A stretch of 64,000 nucleotides of DNA from Oscillospiraceae bacterium (lineage in GTDB: Bacteria; Bacillota; Clostridia; Oscillospirales; Ruminococcaceae), in NCBI GenBank assembly GCA_019424695.1, contig JAHYZA010000005.1, positions 226,134-290,133 of the forward strand, written 5' to 3'. The notes under the pieces were generated by a model, which was not told the DNA's origin, searched no databases, and was given only the letters and a program-made list of their open reading frames with translations. Numbering within the stretch: the first letter of the stretch is position 1; each line of letters begins with the position of its first letter. Shown in pieces: positions 1-7,392 of the stretch. A program made the translations under genes and the position numbers.

Positions 1-14
1 TTCGGGAGGACTTT

Positions 15-929
15 ATGAAAACATTCATGGTTTTAGAAAATAGACCTTATGAATACATTAATAACGAGAGCCACGATATTGGGTTCCAACTGGTGGATTA
101 CCTTCCGCAAGAATGGGAACCTATAAAAAAGGGCGAACAGGAACATGGAATAGATATTAGAATAGAGACAAATGAAGAAGGGCTAAGTGGAGAAGAAATC
201 ATACGCCGTAATTTGGAGATGTTGAGAAATATGCGATCTGTTAAAGCGATCAGTTTTAGAGAGATCGCTTTTAAAACTCTTTTGTGTGAGTTTCTTACTT
301 TATGTAATCAAAATATACGTTTGTATACAGAGTCGAATTTTGTTCGGGTCATGGGGATAAACGGTTTTAATATACCGAAATTTTCTTATAGAGCATTTGA
401 TTTATATAAGAAAGAAGAAGTAACTACAATATGCATAGGGCCCCAAAATTTGTATAACGTGGAAGATACAATAGATGATATACATTCTTCACCGATACAG
501 TTTGCAAGAGTATATTCGTATGAAAAAGATGAGCAGTATTATATTGCTGTTTTATTAGAGATGATTCGGCAACGAAAATTTGTGAAACAATGCGAACATT
601 GCAAGCGTTGGTTTGTTGTCAGTAATAAGAGGGATGAAAAGTACTGCAAACGGATAAGCCCGTACGATAAAAGCAAAACTTGCTACGAAGTTATGAAGCG
701 CATTAGGGATGCAAAAAGAATTAAGGATGATCCACTTAAATGCGCAAAAGAAAAAGCACGAAACCGCGCGAATTCCAGAGAAATTTATCATCCGGGGGCT
801 GCGACAGAGTTTAAAGAAATTCAGCAGGAGTGGCAGAACCTTTATGAGCACGGGAAAATTAGTAAAGAAGAATATATAGACCGGCTGAATAAATGTATGC
901 GAAGTGGAGGAAGGATGAAAACGAAATGA
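15..929 (+). CDS. DUF6076-type zinc-binding protein of a mobile element
   Basis: A 304-residue protein that I place in the DUF6076 family, which is commonly found beside serine recombinases in Clostridia; no biochemical function is known to me. Four cysteines (about residues 193, 196, 211 and 223; C-x2-C-x14-C-x11-C) set among basic residues suggest a treble-clef or zinc-ribbon nucleic-acid binding module, and the C-terminal third is very Lys/Arg rich. A GGGAGGA ribosome binding site lies just ahead of the ATG. The stop overlaps the start of the recombinase gene (ATGA), so the two are translationally coupled. Base composition is clearly more AT rich than the core genes to the right, which fits recent transfer. 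A DNA-binding accessory or regulatory role in the element is inference. Confidence 0.75.
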   Translation: MKTFMVLENRPYEYINNESHDIGFQLVDYLPQEWEPIKKGEQEHGIDIRIETNEEGLSGEEIIRRNLEMLRNMRSVKAISFREIAFKTLLCEFLTLCNQNIRLYTESNFVRVMGINGFNIPKFSYRAFDLYKKEEVTTICIGPQNLYNVEDTIDDIHSSPIQFARVYSYEKDEQYYIAVLLEMIRQRKFVKQCEHCKRWFVVSNKRDEKYCKRISPYDKSKTCYEVMKRIRDAKRIKDDPLKCAKEKARNRANSREIYHPGAATEFKEIQQEWQNLYEHGKISKEEYIDRLNKCMRSGGRMKTK

Positions 930-2476
930 ACGCCGTCATATACGCCCGCTTTAGTTCCCATAATCAGACAGAACAAAGCATAGAGGGACAACTTAAGGTC
1001 TGCTATGAGTTCGCCCAAAAGAACGGCTATACAGTCGTAGGGGAGTACATCGACAGGGCGCTTTCGGGTACAACAGATGCCCGCCCGGATTTCTTGCGAA
1101 TGATTGCAGACAGCGACAAAAAGGGCTTTCAGTATGTGCTTGTGTATCAGCTTGACCGCTTTGCCCGCAATCGCTATGACAGCGCAACTTACAAGGCAAA
1201 ACTCAAAAAGAATGGCGTGCGCGTTCTTTCGGCCCGTGAGAACATTACAGACGATGCAAGCGGCATTCTTGTGGAGGGCTTGCTGGAGAGTATGGCCGAG
1301 TATTACAGCGCGGAACTTTCGCAGAAAATCCGGCGCGGTATGGATATCAATGCAGAAAAGTGCCTAAGCAATGGCAGCAATCCGGGTCTAGGCTATCGCG
1401 TTGACGCAGACCGGCGGTTTTATATCGAACCAGAGGAAGCGGCTGTAGTGCAAGACGTGTTTGAACGATATGCAAGCGGTCAAACAGTAACGGAAATATG
1501 TGCAGCGTTGAACGCCCGGGGAGTAAAGACTTCACGGGGGGCAAGTTTCAACAAAAACTCTTTGCGCACAATGCTGCAAAATAAAAGGTACATCGGGGTA
1601 TATAAATATAGAGATAAGGAAACTCCCGGCGGGATGCCTTGTATTATTGAGGATGATCTGTTTTATAAGGTACAGGAGATTTTGCAGAAAAATAAAAAGG
1701 CTCCTGCTCACGCAAAGGCAAAACAGGAGTATTTGCTTACAACAAAACTTTTCTGCGGCAAATGCCGGGATATGATGACCGGTGTCAAAGGAACCTCCCA
1801 CACAGGAACAGACTATTTTTACTACAAATGTAACAATGCAAAGAAAAAGCTGTGTGATAAAAAGGCGGTACAGAAAGACTACATAGAAAATCTTGTAATT
1901 GCCGAGTGTCGTAAACAGCTATCGACGACAAATATAGACAAGATTGCTCATGAAGTGGTGGCCCTGTGTGAGAGGGAGAAAGACACATCGGGAATTAAGC
2001 GAGTAGAAAAGGCGATCAAGGAAAATGAGCGCAAGCAAAAGAACCTAATGGCTGCCGTTGCTGAGTGTGAGATTGAGAGCGTCCGAAAATCTCTGTACGC
2101 TGAAATTTCCAGATTAAACACTGAACACGATACACTCCAGAATGAGTATGCAATCGAAAAGGCCGGTGTGGTTTCCCTTACCATTGCAGAGGTGAAGTTC
2201 TTCCTGTCACAACTGAAAAAGGGTAGGGCAGACGATATCAGCTACCGCAAAACGCTAATCAACGTCTTTGTGAATGCGTTTTATCTGTATGACGATAAAC
2301 TCACAATCTTCTTTAATTCCGGGGACAAGCCTGTTACAATAGACGCGGATTTATTACAGGCAGTTGAGGAAAACAGCGGGTTTGCTTTTGAACCGAACTG
2401 CTCCACCAATACAAGCAAATCCGAACTTTGCACTGTCAGGTGCAGGGTTCGGATTTGCTGTTTCAGGACATATTGA
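926..2476 (+). CDS. Large serine recombinase (site-specific integrase of a mobile element)
   Basis: A 516-residue large serine recombinase that cuts and rejoins DNA at attachment sites to integrate or excise a mobile element. The N-terminal resolvase domain (about 1-145) has the YARFS motif with the nucleophile Ser10 and the QLDRFAR segment with catalytic arginines near 78 and 81. A recombinase domain follows (about 160-260), then a zinc ribbon (Cys about 277, 280, 302, 310) and a charged coiled coil (about 350-430). I chose the ATG at 926, which overlaps the upstream stop, because the peptide then begins exactly at the resolvase fold; an upstream in-frame ATG at 893 would only add residues inside the neighbour gene. 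The C-terminal tail after about residue 495 is low in recognisable sequence and Cys/Arg rich, as expected where an element end abuts other DNA. Confidence 0.93.
   Translation: MNAVIYARFSSHNQTEQSIEGQLKVCYEFAQKNGYTVVGEYIDRALSGTTDARPDFLRMIADSDKKGFQYVLVYQLDRFARNRYDSATYKAKLKKNGVRVLSARENITDDASGILVEGLLESMAEYYSAELSQKIRRGMDINAEKCLSNGSNPGLGYRVDADRRFYIEPEEAAVVQDVFERYASGQTVTEICAALNARGVKTSRGASFNKNSLRTMLQNKRYIGVYKYRDKETPGGMPCIIEDDLFYKVQEILQKNKKAPAHAKAKQEYLLTTKLFCGKCRDMMTGVKGTSHTGTDYFYYKCNNAKKKLCDKKAVQKDYIENLVIAECRKQLSTTNIDKIAHEVVALCEREKDTSGIKRVEKAIKENERKQKNLMAAVAECEIESVRKSLYAEISRLNTEHDTLQNEYAIEKAGVVSLTIAEVKFFLSQLKKGRADDISYRKTLINVFVNAFYLYDDKLTIFFNSGDKPVTIDADLLQAVEENSGFAFEPNCSTNTSKSELCTVRCRVRICCFRTY
2415..2458 (+). 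repeat. Perfect 12-bp inverted repeat at the recombinase gene end
   Basis: GCAAATCCGAAC (2415-2426) is repeated as its exact reverse complement at 2447-2458. Inside it a second perfect 5-bp stem (TGCAC 2429-2433, GTGCA 2440-2444) closes a 6-base loop. It sits inside the last codons of the recombinase gene and lacks a U-run, so it is not a typical intrinsic terminator. It could be a recombinase or regulator binding site near the element end, or an mRNA 3' stabiliser. Confidence 0.6.
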
Positions 2477-2689
2477 TGGTGTGAAGAGAGAGTTTCGCTG
2501 TTTTGTTGCAAATGGGAAGAGATCGTATACACGGAAAGGTCTTGAAGAGCAGATACGTTTTATAGGAAAGCGGCAGTACGGCCCGAAATCATGCCAATGG
2601 ATGATGGTAAATTACCACTCCTGACGAAAGTTTAACTCGATACCTTCTGCTTTTTACGGCAGGCGGTTGCTTTTGTAATGGTTGGTGTT

Positions 2690-3025
2690 TTACAGACGAT
2701 CTGAAGTGTATCCTGTGACCGTCTGGACAACAACCTCAAAAGGTAGTATTATCTGTTACGCGGACAGGGAAGGCATGAGAGGCGAAAGCGAAAGAGGGAA
2801 AGCGATGCCCCCTGTTAAATCAACTTGAACCATAGGAGTATATGCCGAAGGAATGCCCTGGGTACCGTATATCATATCTGAGCTGCTGCCAATTAGATAA
2901 GCTGATCGAATGCTTATAATAAAAACCAGTATCATATCAAAAAGGCAAGGAAGCAATGTACATATCGGAAAGGGCTGTAGGTACTCGTGACGTTTGGGAC
3001 CGCAGCCTGAAGAGCGTTTGCGGCA
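2690..3025 (+). ncRNA. Candidate structured noncoding RNA, class not assigned
   Basis: The 610 bases between the recombinase and the next gene hold no convincing protein gene but show RNA-like structure, best in 2693-2815. Stem A: CAGACG 2693-2698 with CGTCTG 2720-2725. Stem B: ACCT 2733-2736, loop CAAA, AGGT 2741-2744. Stem C: ACAGGG 2764-2769 plus GGCAT 2772-2776 with ATGCC 2805-2809 plus CCCTGT 2810-2815, an 11-bp helix with a two-A bulge that encloses a purine-rich segment with two GAAA-type motifs. Farther right, CCGCA 3000-3004 can pair with TGCGG 3019-3023 ahead of an A-run. I considered the raiA motif, a group II intron relic and SRP RNA but cannot match any from memory. The ends and even the strand are inferred; only the stems are seen. 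Confidence 0.45.
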
Positions 3026-3085
3026 AAAAATTCCAGAATTGATTGAAAGGCGGCTTTTGTTACCGCAACTTCGGTATTAAAAATT

Positions 3086-3361
3086 ATGAAAATTGTGTTA
3101 TTTTATTTAGTTACGATCAATCTGATTGCCTTTGCCATGATGGCAGAGGACAAACGACGTGCAAAACGGCATGCGTGGCGTATTCCAGAAAAAGTGCTGT
3201 TCCTTGCAGCTCTGCTGGGCGGCAGTGTTGGCGCATGGGCAGGTATGTACCTGCATCACCATAAAACGAAGCATTGGTATTTTGTAGTGGGAATACCATT
3301 GATTTTGGCGGTACAACTGATTCTGGCGTTTGGAATGGGGGGACGATATCATGCGGTTTGA
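3086..3361 (+). CDS. DUF1294 family small membrane protein
   Basis: A 91-residue integral membrane protein matching DUF1294: an N-terminal membrane segment (about 1-18), a basic cytoplasmic loop with the family-typical DKRRAKR...RIPE stretch (about 22-37), a glycine-rich segment with LGGSVGAWAGMYL (about 44-56), a His/Lys loop (HHHKTKHWYF) and a final membrane segment (about 66-84). The molecular function of the family is not known. There is no clear ribosome binding site before the ATG. It overlaps the next gene by 11 bases, so the two are probably cotranscribed. Confidence 0.82.
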   Translation: MKIVLFYLVTINLIAFAMMAEDKRRAKRHAWRIPEKVLFLAALLGGSVGAWAGMYLHHHKTKHWYFVVGIPLILAVQLILAFGMGGRYHAV

Positions 3362-3602
3362 CAAATGGAAGAAACGAAAGCAGGAGATACAAATACCACC
3401 AGACGGAATGACCCAAGCAGATATTGCTACCCAAAGCAGTATCTGCACAGGGGAGACCTTGATCGGATTTTTAGACCCGCATACGGGACGATTGTTGCAG
3501 GCTGTTGTGGTCCGGGAGGCTGAAGATGTCGTGGCATTTTACAGAAAATACGGATATGAGCCTCCTGTTGGAATTGACAAAAAAATGCCAATCAGACTTT
3601 GA
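3351..3602 (+). CDS. Small hypothetical protein (83 residues)
   Basis: I do not recognise this protein. I chose the ATG at 3351 because a GGGGGGA ribosome binding site sits 8 bases upstream; the longer in-frame version starting at 3330 would lie inside DUF1294. The protein begins with a basic segment (MRFDKWKKRKQ), has no membrane segment, and contains a compact region with LIGFLDPHTGRLLQAVVV that looks like a beta hairpin. Start and stop and the overlap with DUF1294 support a two-gene transcript. Confidence 0.6.
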   Translation: MRFDKWKKRKQEIQIPPDGMTQADIATQSSICTGETLIGFLDPHTGRLLQAVVVREAEDVVAFYRKYGYEPPVGIDKKMPIRL

Positions 3603-3678
3603 CATTTCGTTAACTTTGTGAACTATCTTGCGGTTTCGCATATTTCTTGCGCAATCTGTAGCGTGAATGCGCAGATTC

Positions 3679-3707
3679 TTTGCAAATGACAAAATGGATG
3701 TTATAAT
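3679..3707 (+). promoter_or_regulatory. Sigma-A promoter of pta
   Basis: TTTGCA at 3679-3684 and TATAAT at 3702-3707 with a 17-base spacer. The start of transcription would fall near 3714, leaving a leader of about 70 bases before pta. A short inverted repeat (AATCTG 3653-3658, CAGATT 3672-3677) lies just upstream. Confidence 0.75.
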
Positions 3708-3782
3708 AAACTTGTAAGTGTCGCGCTAGAAAGATCTTTGCGGATTTTTCTGCGTTGGAAAATATTGGAGGTAGTTTTTTGT

Positions 3783-4748
3783 ATGTCCATTTTTGAAAAT
3801 TTTGAAGCCAAGCTGCGTGCAGAATCCAAGTCCATCGTTTTCACCGAGGGGGCCGATGCACGCATTTTGTCTGCTGCCAGCCGTTTGCTGGCCGGCAAGA
3901 CATTGCGTGTCATTCTGCTGGGCGAACCGGAAGCTGTCCGAAAGGCGGCGGCTGATGCGGGTTTTGATATTACCGGTGCAGAAATCTTGAACCCGACATC
4001 TTATGAGGGCTTTGAAGAAATGGTTACCAAAATGGTCGAGCTCCGTAAGGGCAAGATGACGGAGGATCAGTGCCGTGCGGCGCTCTCCAAGTCCAACTAT
4101 TTTGGCACCATGCTTGTCAAGATGGGCAAGGCAGACTGCCTGCTGGGCGGCGCTACTTATTCTACTGCCGATACGGTTCGCCCGGCCCTGCAGCTGATCA
4201 AGTGCAAGCCCGGTATCAAATCGGTCAGCTCCTGCTTTATTCTGATGCGCGGTGACGAAAGCATCGCGATGGGGGATTGCGCAATCAACATTGATCCCAG
4301 CGAGGATGAGATTGTGGAGTCTACGGTAGAGACCGCTCATACCGCTGAGATCTTCGGCATTGACCCCCGCGTTGCGCTTTTGTCTTACTCCACGAAAGGC
4401 TCCGGCAAGGGCGAAACGGTCGACAAGATGCGTAATGCGACCGCCCGCGTGCAGGCAGCGCACCCCGAACTGAAGGTGGACGGCGAACTGCAGTTTGATG
4501 CAGCCGTGGCCCCGGAAGTCGGTCAGCTCAAGGCCCCCGGTTCCACGGTGGCCGGCTATGCCAATACCTTTATTTTCCCCAATATCAATGCCGGCAATAT
4601 CGGCTATAAGATTGCCCAGCGTCTGGGCGGTTTTGAAGCCTATGGCCCCATCCTGCAGGGCTTGAATGCCCCTATCAATGACCTGTCCCGTGGCTGTAAT
4701 GCGGAAGAAGTCTATAAAATGGCACTGATTACCGCTGCTCTGATCTGA
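3783..4748 (+). CDS. pta: Phosphate acetyltransferase
   Basis: Converts acetyl-CoA and phosphate to acetyl phosphate and CoA, the first step of acetate formation with ATP gain. The 321-residue length is normal for the short Pta type without the N-terminal DRTGG region. Family sequence is seen throughout, including GGATYSTADTVRPALQ (about 118-133), the STKGSGK segment (about 206-212) and the C-terminal PNINAGNIGYKIAQRLGG block. The ATG at 3783 follows a GGAGG site; an upstream in-frame start at 3738 is poorer. Acetate kinase is not in this window, so the partner enzyme must be elsewhere. It is a single-gene unit with its own promoter and terminator. Confidence 0.96.
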   Translation: MSIFENFEAKLRAESKSIVFTEGADARILSAASRLLAGKTLRVILLGEPEAVRKAAADAGFDITGAEILNPTSYEGFEEMVTKMVELRKGKMTEDQCRAALSKSNYFGTMLVKMGKADCLLGGATYSTADTVRPALQLIKCKPGIKSVSSCFILMRGDESIAMGDCAINIDPSEDEIVESTVETAHTAEIFGIDPRVALLSYSTKGSGKGETVDKMRNATARVQAAHPELKVDGELQFDAAVAPEVGQLKAPGSTVAGYANTFIFPNINAGNIGYKIAQRLGGFEAYGPILQGLNAPINDLSRGCNAEEVYKMALITAALI

Positions 4749-4769
4749 GTTGATTTCTTAATACAACTA

Positions 4770-4830
4770 CGCTCCCTTTGAGGAGACACGATGCGAACGG
4801 ATGCCGTGTCCCCACAAAGGGAGCGTTTTC
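4770..4830 (+). terminator. Intrinsic terminator of pta
   Basis: CGCTCCCTTTG at 4770-4780 pairs perfectly with CAAAGGGAGCG at 4815-4825, with an inner 6-bp stem (GACACG 4785-4790, CGTGTC 4805-4810), followed by TTTTC. Confidence 0.9.
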
Positions 4831-4865
4831 TATACGTGTAGGAACGAAGGCAGCGCATATAAAAG

Positions 4866-4903
4866 TCCCCCGCAGCAATGCCTGTTGGCATCGCTGCGGG
4901 GGA
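4866..4903 (-). terminator. Intrinsic terminator of the pyk-luxS unit
   Basis: CCCCCGCAGC (4867-4876) pairs with GCTGCGGGGG (4893-4902), extended by AATGCC/GGCAT inside. Read on the minus strand it lies just after the luxS stop and is followed by CTTTTA. Confidence 0.88.
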
Positions 4904-4928
4904 TAAACCTATAATGTTGGATTGTATA

Positions 4929-5390
4929 TCAATACCGCAGATGGTCGGCGTCCAGTGCATTCAGTACCGGCAGCATGGCAGCTGCTTCTGCACGGGCAGC
5001 AACCGGGTCCATCATCAAATAGTTGCCGCATTCCACGGCGGAAGCGCCGGGAATTTCGCCGTTGTATTCTGCCATCCAGGCAAAAGCACTGCGTACAAGA
5101 TCCAGCGCTTCCGCATCAGACAATCCAGTGGTCAACAGATAAAAACCGGTCAGGCACCCCATCGGGCCGACATAGACAACACCTTTGCTGTATTGACTGT
5201 TACGTGCATAGGTGGCGAACAGATGCTCCAGTGTATGTGCTGCGGCAGAAGAAAGGTACTGCCCCTGATTGGGCTGTTTCATGCGGATATCCCAAGTGCG
5301 GATTTCCCCGTTGGGGCCATCCTGGCGGGAGAGATACATCCCGGGCAGTAACCGGGTATGGTCCACGCAAAAACTGGCAATACGTTCCAT
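4929..5390 (-). CDS. luxS: S-ribosylhomocysteine lyase (autoinducer-2 synthase)
   Basis: Cleaves S-ribosylhomocysteine to homocysteine and DPD, the precursor of autoinducer-2, in the activated methyl cycle. The 153-residue protein carries the HTLEH metal motif (His52, Glu55, His56), the GPMGC loop with Cys79 that acts as general acid/base, and a further metal-ligand cysteine near residue 122 (VECGN). Start taken at MERIASF; the longer open frame begins inside the adjoining pyk gene. It sits 10 bases behind pyk on the same strand with no terminator between, so the two are almost certainly one transcript, an unusual pairing. Confidence 0.96.
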   Translation of the reverse strand: MERIASFCVDHTRLLPGMYLSRQDGPNGEIRTWDIRMKQPNQGQYLSSAAAHTLEHLFATYARNSQYSKGVVYVGPMGCLTGFYLLTTGLSDAEALDLVRSAFAWMAEYNGEIPGASAVECGNYLMMDPVAARAEAAAMLPVLNALDADHLRY

Positions 5391-5400
5391 CTTATTCACC

Positions 5401-7146
5401 TCAGACCGGCATAGCCTGCACAACGCCGCGAGAGCAATCCATCGAAACAACCATGCCGTCCTTCAGCGTGCGGGTGGCGTTGGTGGCGCCAACGATCACG
5501 GCTTTGTCCAGCGTCAGACCGACAATGGCAGAATGGCTGTTGGTGCCTGCTTCTTCAGTGATAATACCGGCCGCATCACGCATGAACGGGAGGGCTGCGT
5601 TGGTCGTGAAAGGAACGACCAGGATCTGGCCCGGCTTAAACTTCTTAGCGGCTTCGGCAGCGCTGCGGCAAACACAGATTTCGCCCTTGGCATTGTGCTG
5701 ACCGATGCCGACACCGGCCAGCAGTGTGTCGCCGACCATATGAATCTTGATCATGTTGGTCGTGCCGGACACACCAACAGGGACGCCGGCCGTGACAACA
5801 ACGAGGTCCCCGGAGTGAATCAGATTAGCCTTTTCAGCGGCAGCCACAGACATGCTGATCAGTTCATCGGTGGAGTTGGCGTAGTCCATCAGCAGGGGGG
5901 TAACACCGCGGTAAATGTTCATCTGACGGCGGGTGCGCTCGTCGAGAACACAGGCAATGATTTGCGTGTCGGGACGGAAACGGCTCAGCAGACGGGCCGT
6001 TTCACCGCTCTTGGAAGCAGAAATGATGGCGGAGGCTCCGATGTCGGTAGCCGTCGTGCAGGCGGCGTGGCCAACAGCCGCACCAATGGTGAGGTGAGAA
6101 TCGTGGTTGCCGGCATGATGAACCAGGCTGTCAAAGCTGGAATCGGCCTCCGTGGTCTCGGCAATGGTGGCCATTGCCTTCAAGGCTTCCACGGGGTACT
6201 TGCCGGCAGCCGTCTCACCGGAAAGCATTACGGCACCGGTACCGTCGTAGATGGCGTTGGCCACGTCGGTAATCTCGGCACGGGTGGGGCGGGGATTGAT
6301 GATCATGGAATCCAGCATCTGGGTGGCGGTGATGCAGATCTTGCCGGCGCTCATGGCACGGTCAATCAGGTGTTTCTGGATGGCAGGAATCTCGGCGTAG
6401 TCGATCTCAACGCCCATATCGCCGCGAGCTACCATGATACCGTCCGCCACGGTCAGAATCTCGTCGATATTATCGATGCCTTCCTGGTTCTCGATCTTGG
6501 CGATAATGCGCATCGTGCAGTCATGCTCATTGAGCAGGTGACGAATCTCCATGATATCCTGCGCGTTACGGGTGAAGCTGGCGGAAATCAGGTCAAAGCC
6601 CTGCTGGATGCCGAACAGAATATCATCACGATCACGCTGGCTCATATATGGCATGGACAGATGCACGCCGGGAACGTTGACGCCCTTTTTGGTTTTGATC
6701 ACACCATCATTCTGCACTGTGCAATGAATTTCGGTGTCGGTAACATCGTCGATCAGAAGCTCAATCAGGCCATCGTCCAGCATGATACGGCCGCCGGGCT
6801 GTACGTCATGCGGAAGTTCCTTGTAGGTGACGGAGCAAATTTCGTTGGTGCCTTCCACATCCCGGGAGGTCAGCGTAAACTTCTGGCCGGCGGTAAGGTT
6901 CTCGGAACCGTTGGCAAAAACGCCAAGGCGAATTTCAGGGCCTTTGGTGTCCAGCATGGCTGCAACCGGCAGATCCATCTCAGCGGTCAGGGCACGCAGC
7001 GCATCCAGACGGCCTTTGTGCTCTTCGTAATCACCGTGAGAAAAATTAAAACGGGCAACGTCCATACCGTTTTCCAGCAACTGGCGAAGAATACCAGGCT
7101 TATCGGTGGACGGGCCCATTGTGCAAACGATCTTTGTTTTACGCAT
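5401..7146 (-). CDS. pyk: Pyruvate kinase with C-terminal phosphohistidine-like domain
   Basis: Transfers phosphate from phosphoenolpyruvate to ADP at the end of glycolysis. The 581-residue length and the last about 100 residues (the segment with ITEEAGTNSHSAIVG) match the longer Bacillus-type enzyme with a PEP-utiliser mobile-like domain. Visible motifs include the N-terminal TKIVCTMGPSTD, the NFSHGD segment, MLDTKGPEIR, the substrate-site region IAKIENQEGIDNIDEI and MVARGDMGVEI, and ATQMLDSMI. The ATG at 7146 follows a GGAGGAAC site; the longer frame to 7215 has no start signal. First gene of a pyk-luxS unit with its own minus-strand promoter. Confidence 0.97.
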   Translation of the reverse strand: MRKTKIVCTMGPSTDKPGILRQLLENGMDVARFNFSHGDYEEHKGRLDALRALTAEMDLPVAAMLDTKGPEIRLGVFANGSENLTAGQKFTLTSRDVEGTNEICSVTYKELPHDVQPGGRIMLDDGLIELLIDDVTDTEIHCTVQNDGVIKTKKGVNVPGVHLSMPYMSQRDRDDILFGIQQGFDLISASFTRNAQDIMEIRHLLNEHDCTMRIIAKIENQEGIDNIDEILTVADGIMVARGDMGVEIDYAEIPAIQKHLIDRAMSAGKICITATQMLDSMIINPRPTRAEITDVANAIYDGTGAVMLSGETAAGKYPVEALKAMATIAETTEADSSFDSLVHHAGNHDSHLTIGAAVGHAACTTATDIGASAIISASKSGETARLLSRFRPDTQIIACVLDERTRRQMNIYRGVTPLLMDYANSTDELISMSVAAAEKANLIHSGDLVVVTAGVPVGVSGTTNMIKIHMVGDTLLAGVGIGQHNAKGEICVCRSAAEAAKKFKPGQILVVPFTTNAALPFMRDAAGIITEEAGTNSHSAIVGLTLDKAVIVGATNATRTLKDGMVVSMDCSRGVVQAMPV

Positions 7147-7195
7147 ATACTTTGTTCCTCCATGGATTCTCAAATCATAAACATTATCCAAGGTA

Positions 7196-7225
7196 ATTAT
7201 ACTACAACGTTGCACAAATAGACAA
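7196..7225 (-). promoter_or_regulatory. Promoter of pyk-luxS
   Basis: On the minus strand TATAAT (7201-7196) with an imperfect -35, TTGTCT (7225-7220), and an 18-base spacer. It is divergent from the deoB promoter. Confidence 0.6.
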
Positions 7226-7304
7226 GTCCCTGCTGGAGGTTTACGCGCATTTTACGGGCAATTGCCTGGAAAAGAGTTACTTTGTAAGAAAAAAGATGAA
7301 ACAT

Positions 7305-7333
7305 TTTACATTTTAAAGTCTTTCGGGTATAAT
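7305..7333 (+). promoter_or_regulatory. Promoter of deoB
   Basis: TTTACA at 7305-7310 and TATAAT at 7328-7333 with a 17-base spacer. The leader to deoB is about 53 bases. Confidence 0.8.
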
Positions 7334-7392
7334 GAGAAACAAGAATGGCGGATTGTAACTTTTCCGATTTTTCAGACAGGAGCGTAAGACTT

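Noticed and set aside
2364..2624. An 86-codon open frame across the recombinase end
   Set aside because: It overlaps the recombinase in another frame, crosses the inverted repeat, and matches nothing I know.
2756..2956. A 66-codon minus-strand open frame inside the candidate RNA
   Set aside because: It has no ribosome binding site or family match, and the 11-bp helix it would encode is better explained as RNA structure.
2690..3025. Identification of the candidate RNA as a group II intron
   Set aside because: I see no clear GUGYG 5' end, no domain V hairpin and no reverse transcriptase gene; left as an unassigned RNA.
3614..3640. A half Rex-like site (TTGTGAAC) upstream of pta
   Set aside because: The matching CACAA arm at the right spacing is missing, so it is not a palindromic operator.
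5269..7221. A 650-codon open frame on the plus strand opposite pyk
   Set aside because: It is the mirror of the pyk reading frame. Its translation is rich in His, Gly and Asn without any family match, and it lacks a ribosome binding site; pyk on the other strand is certain.
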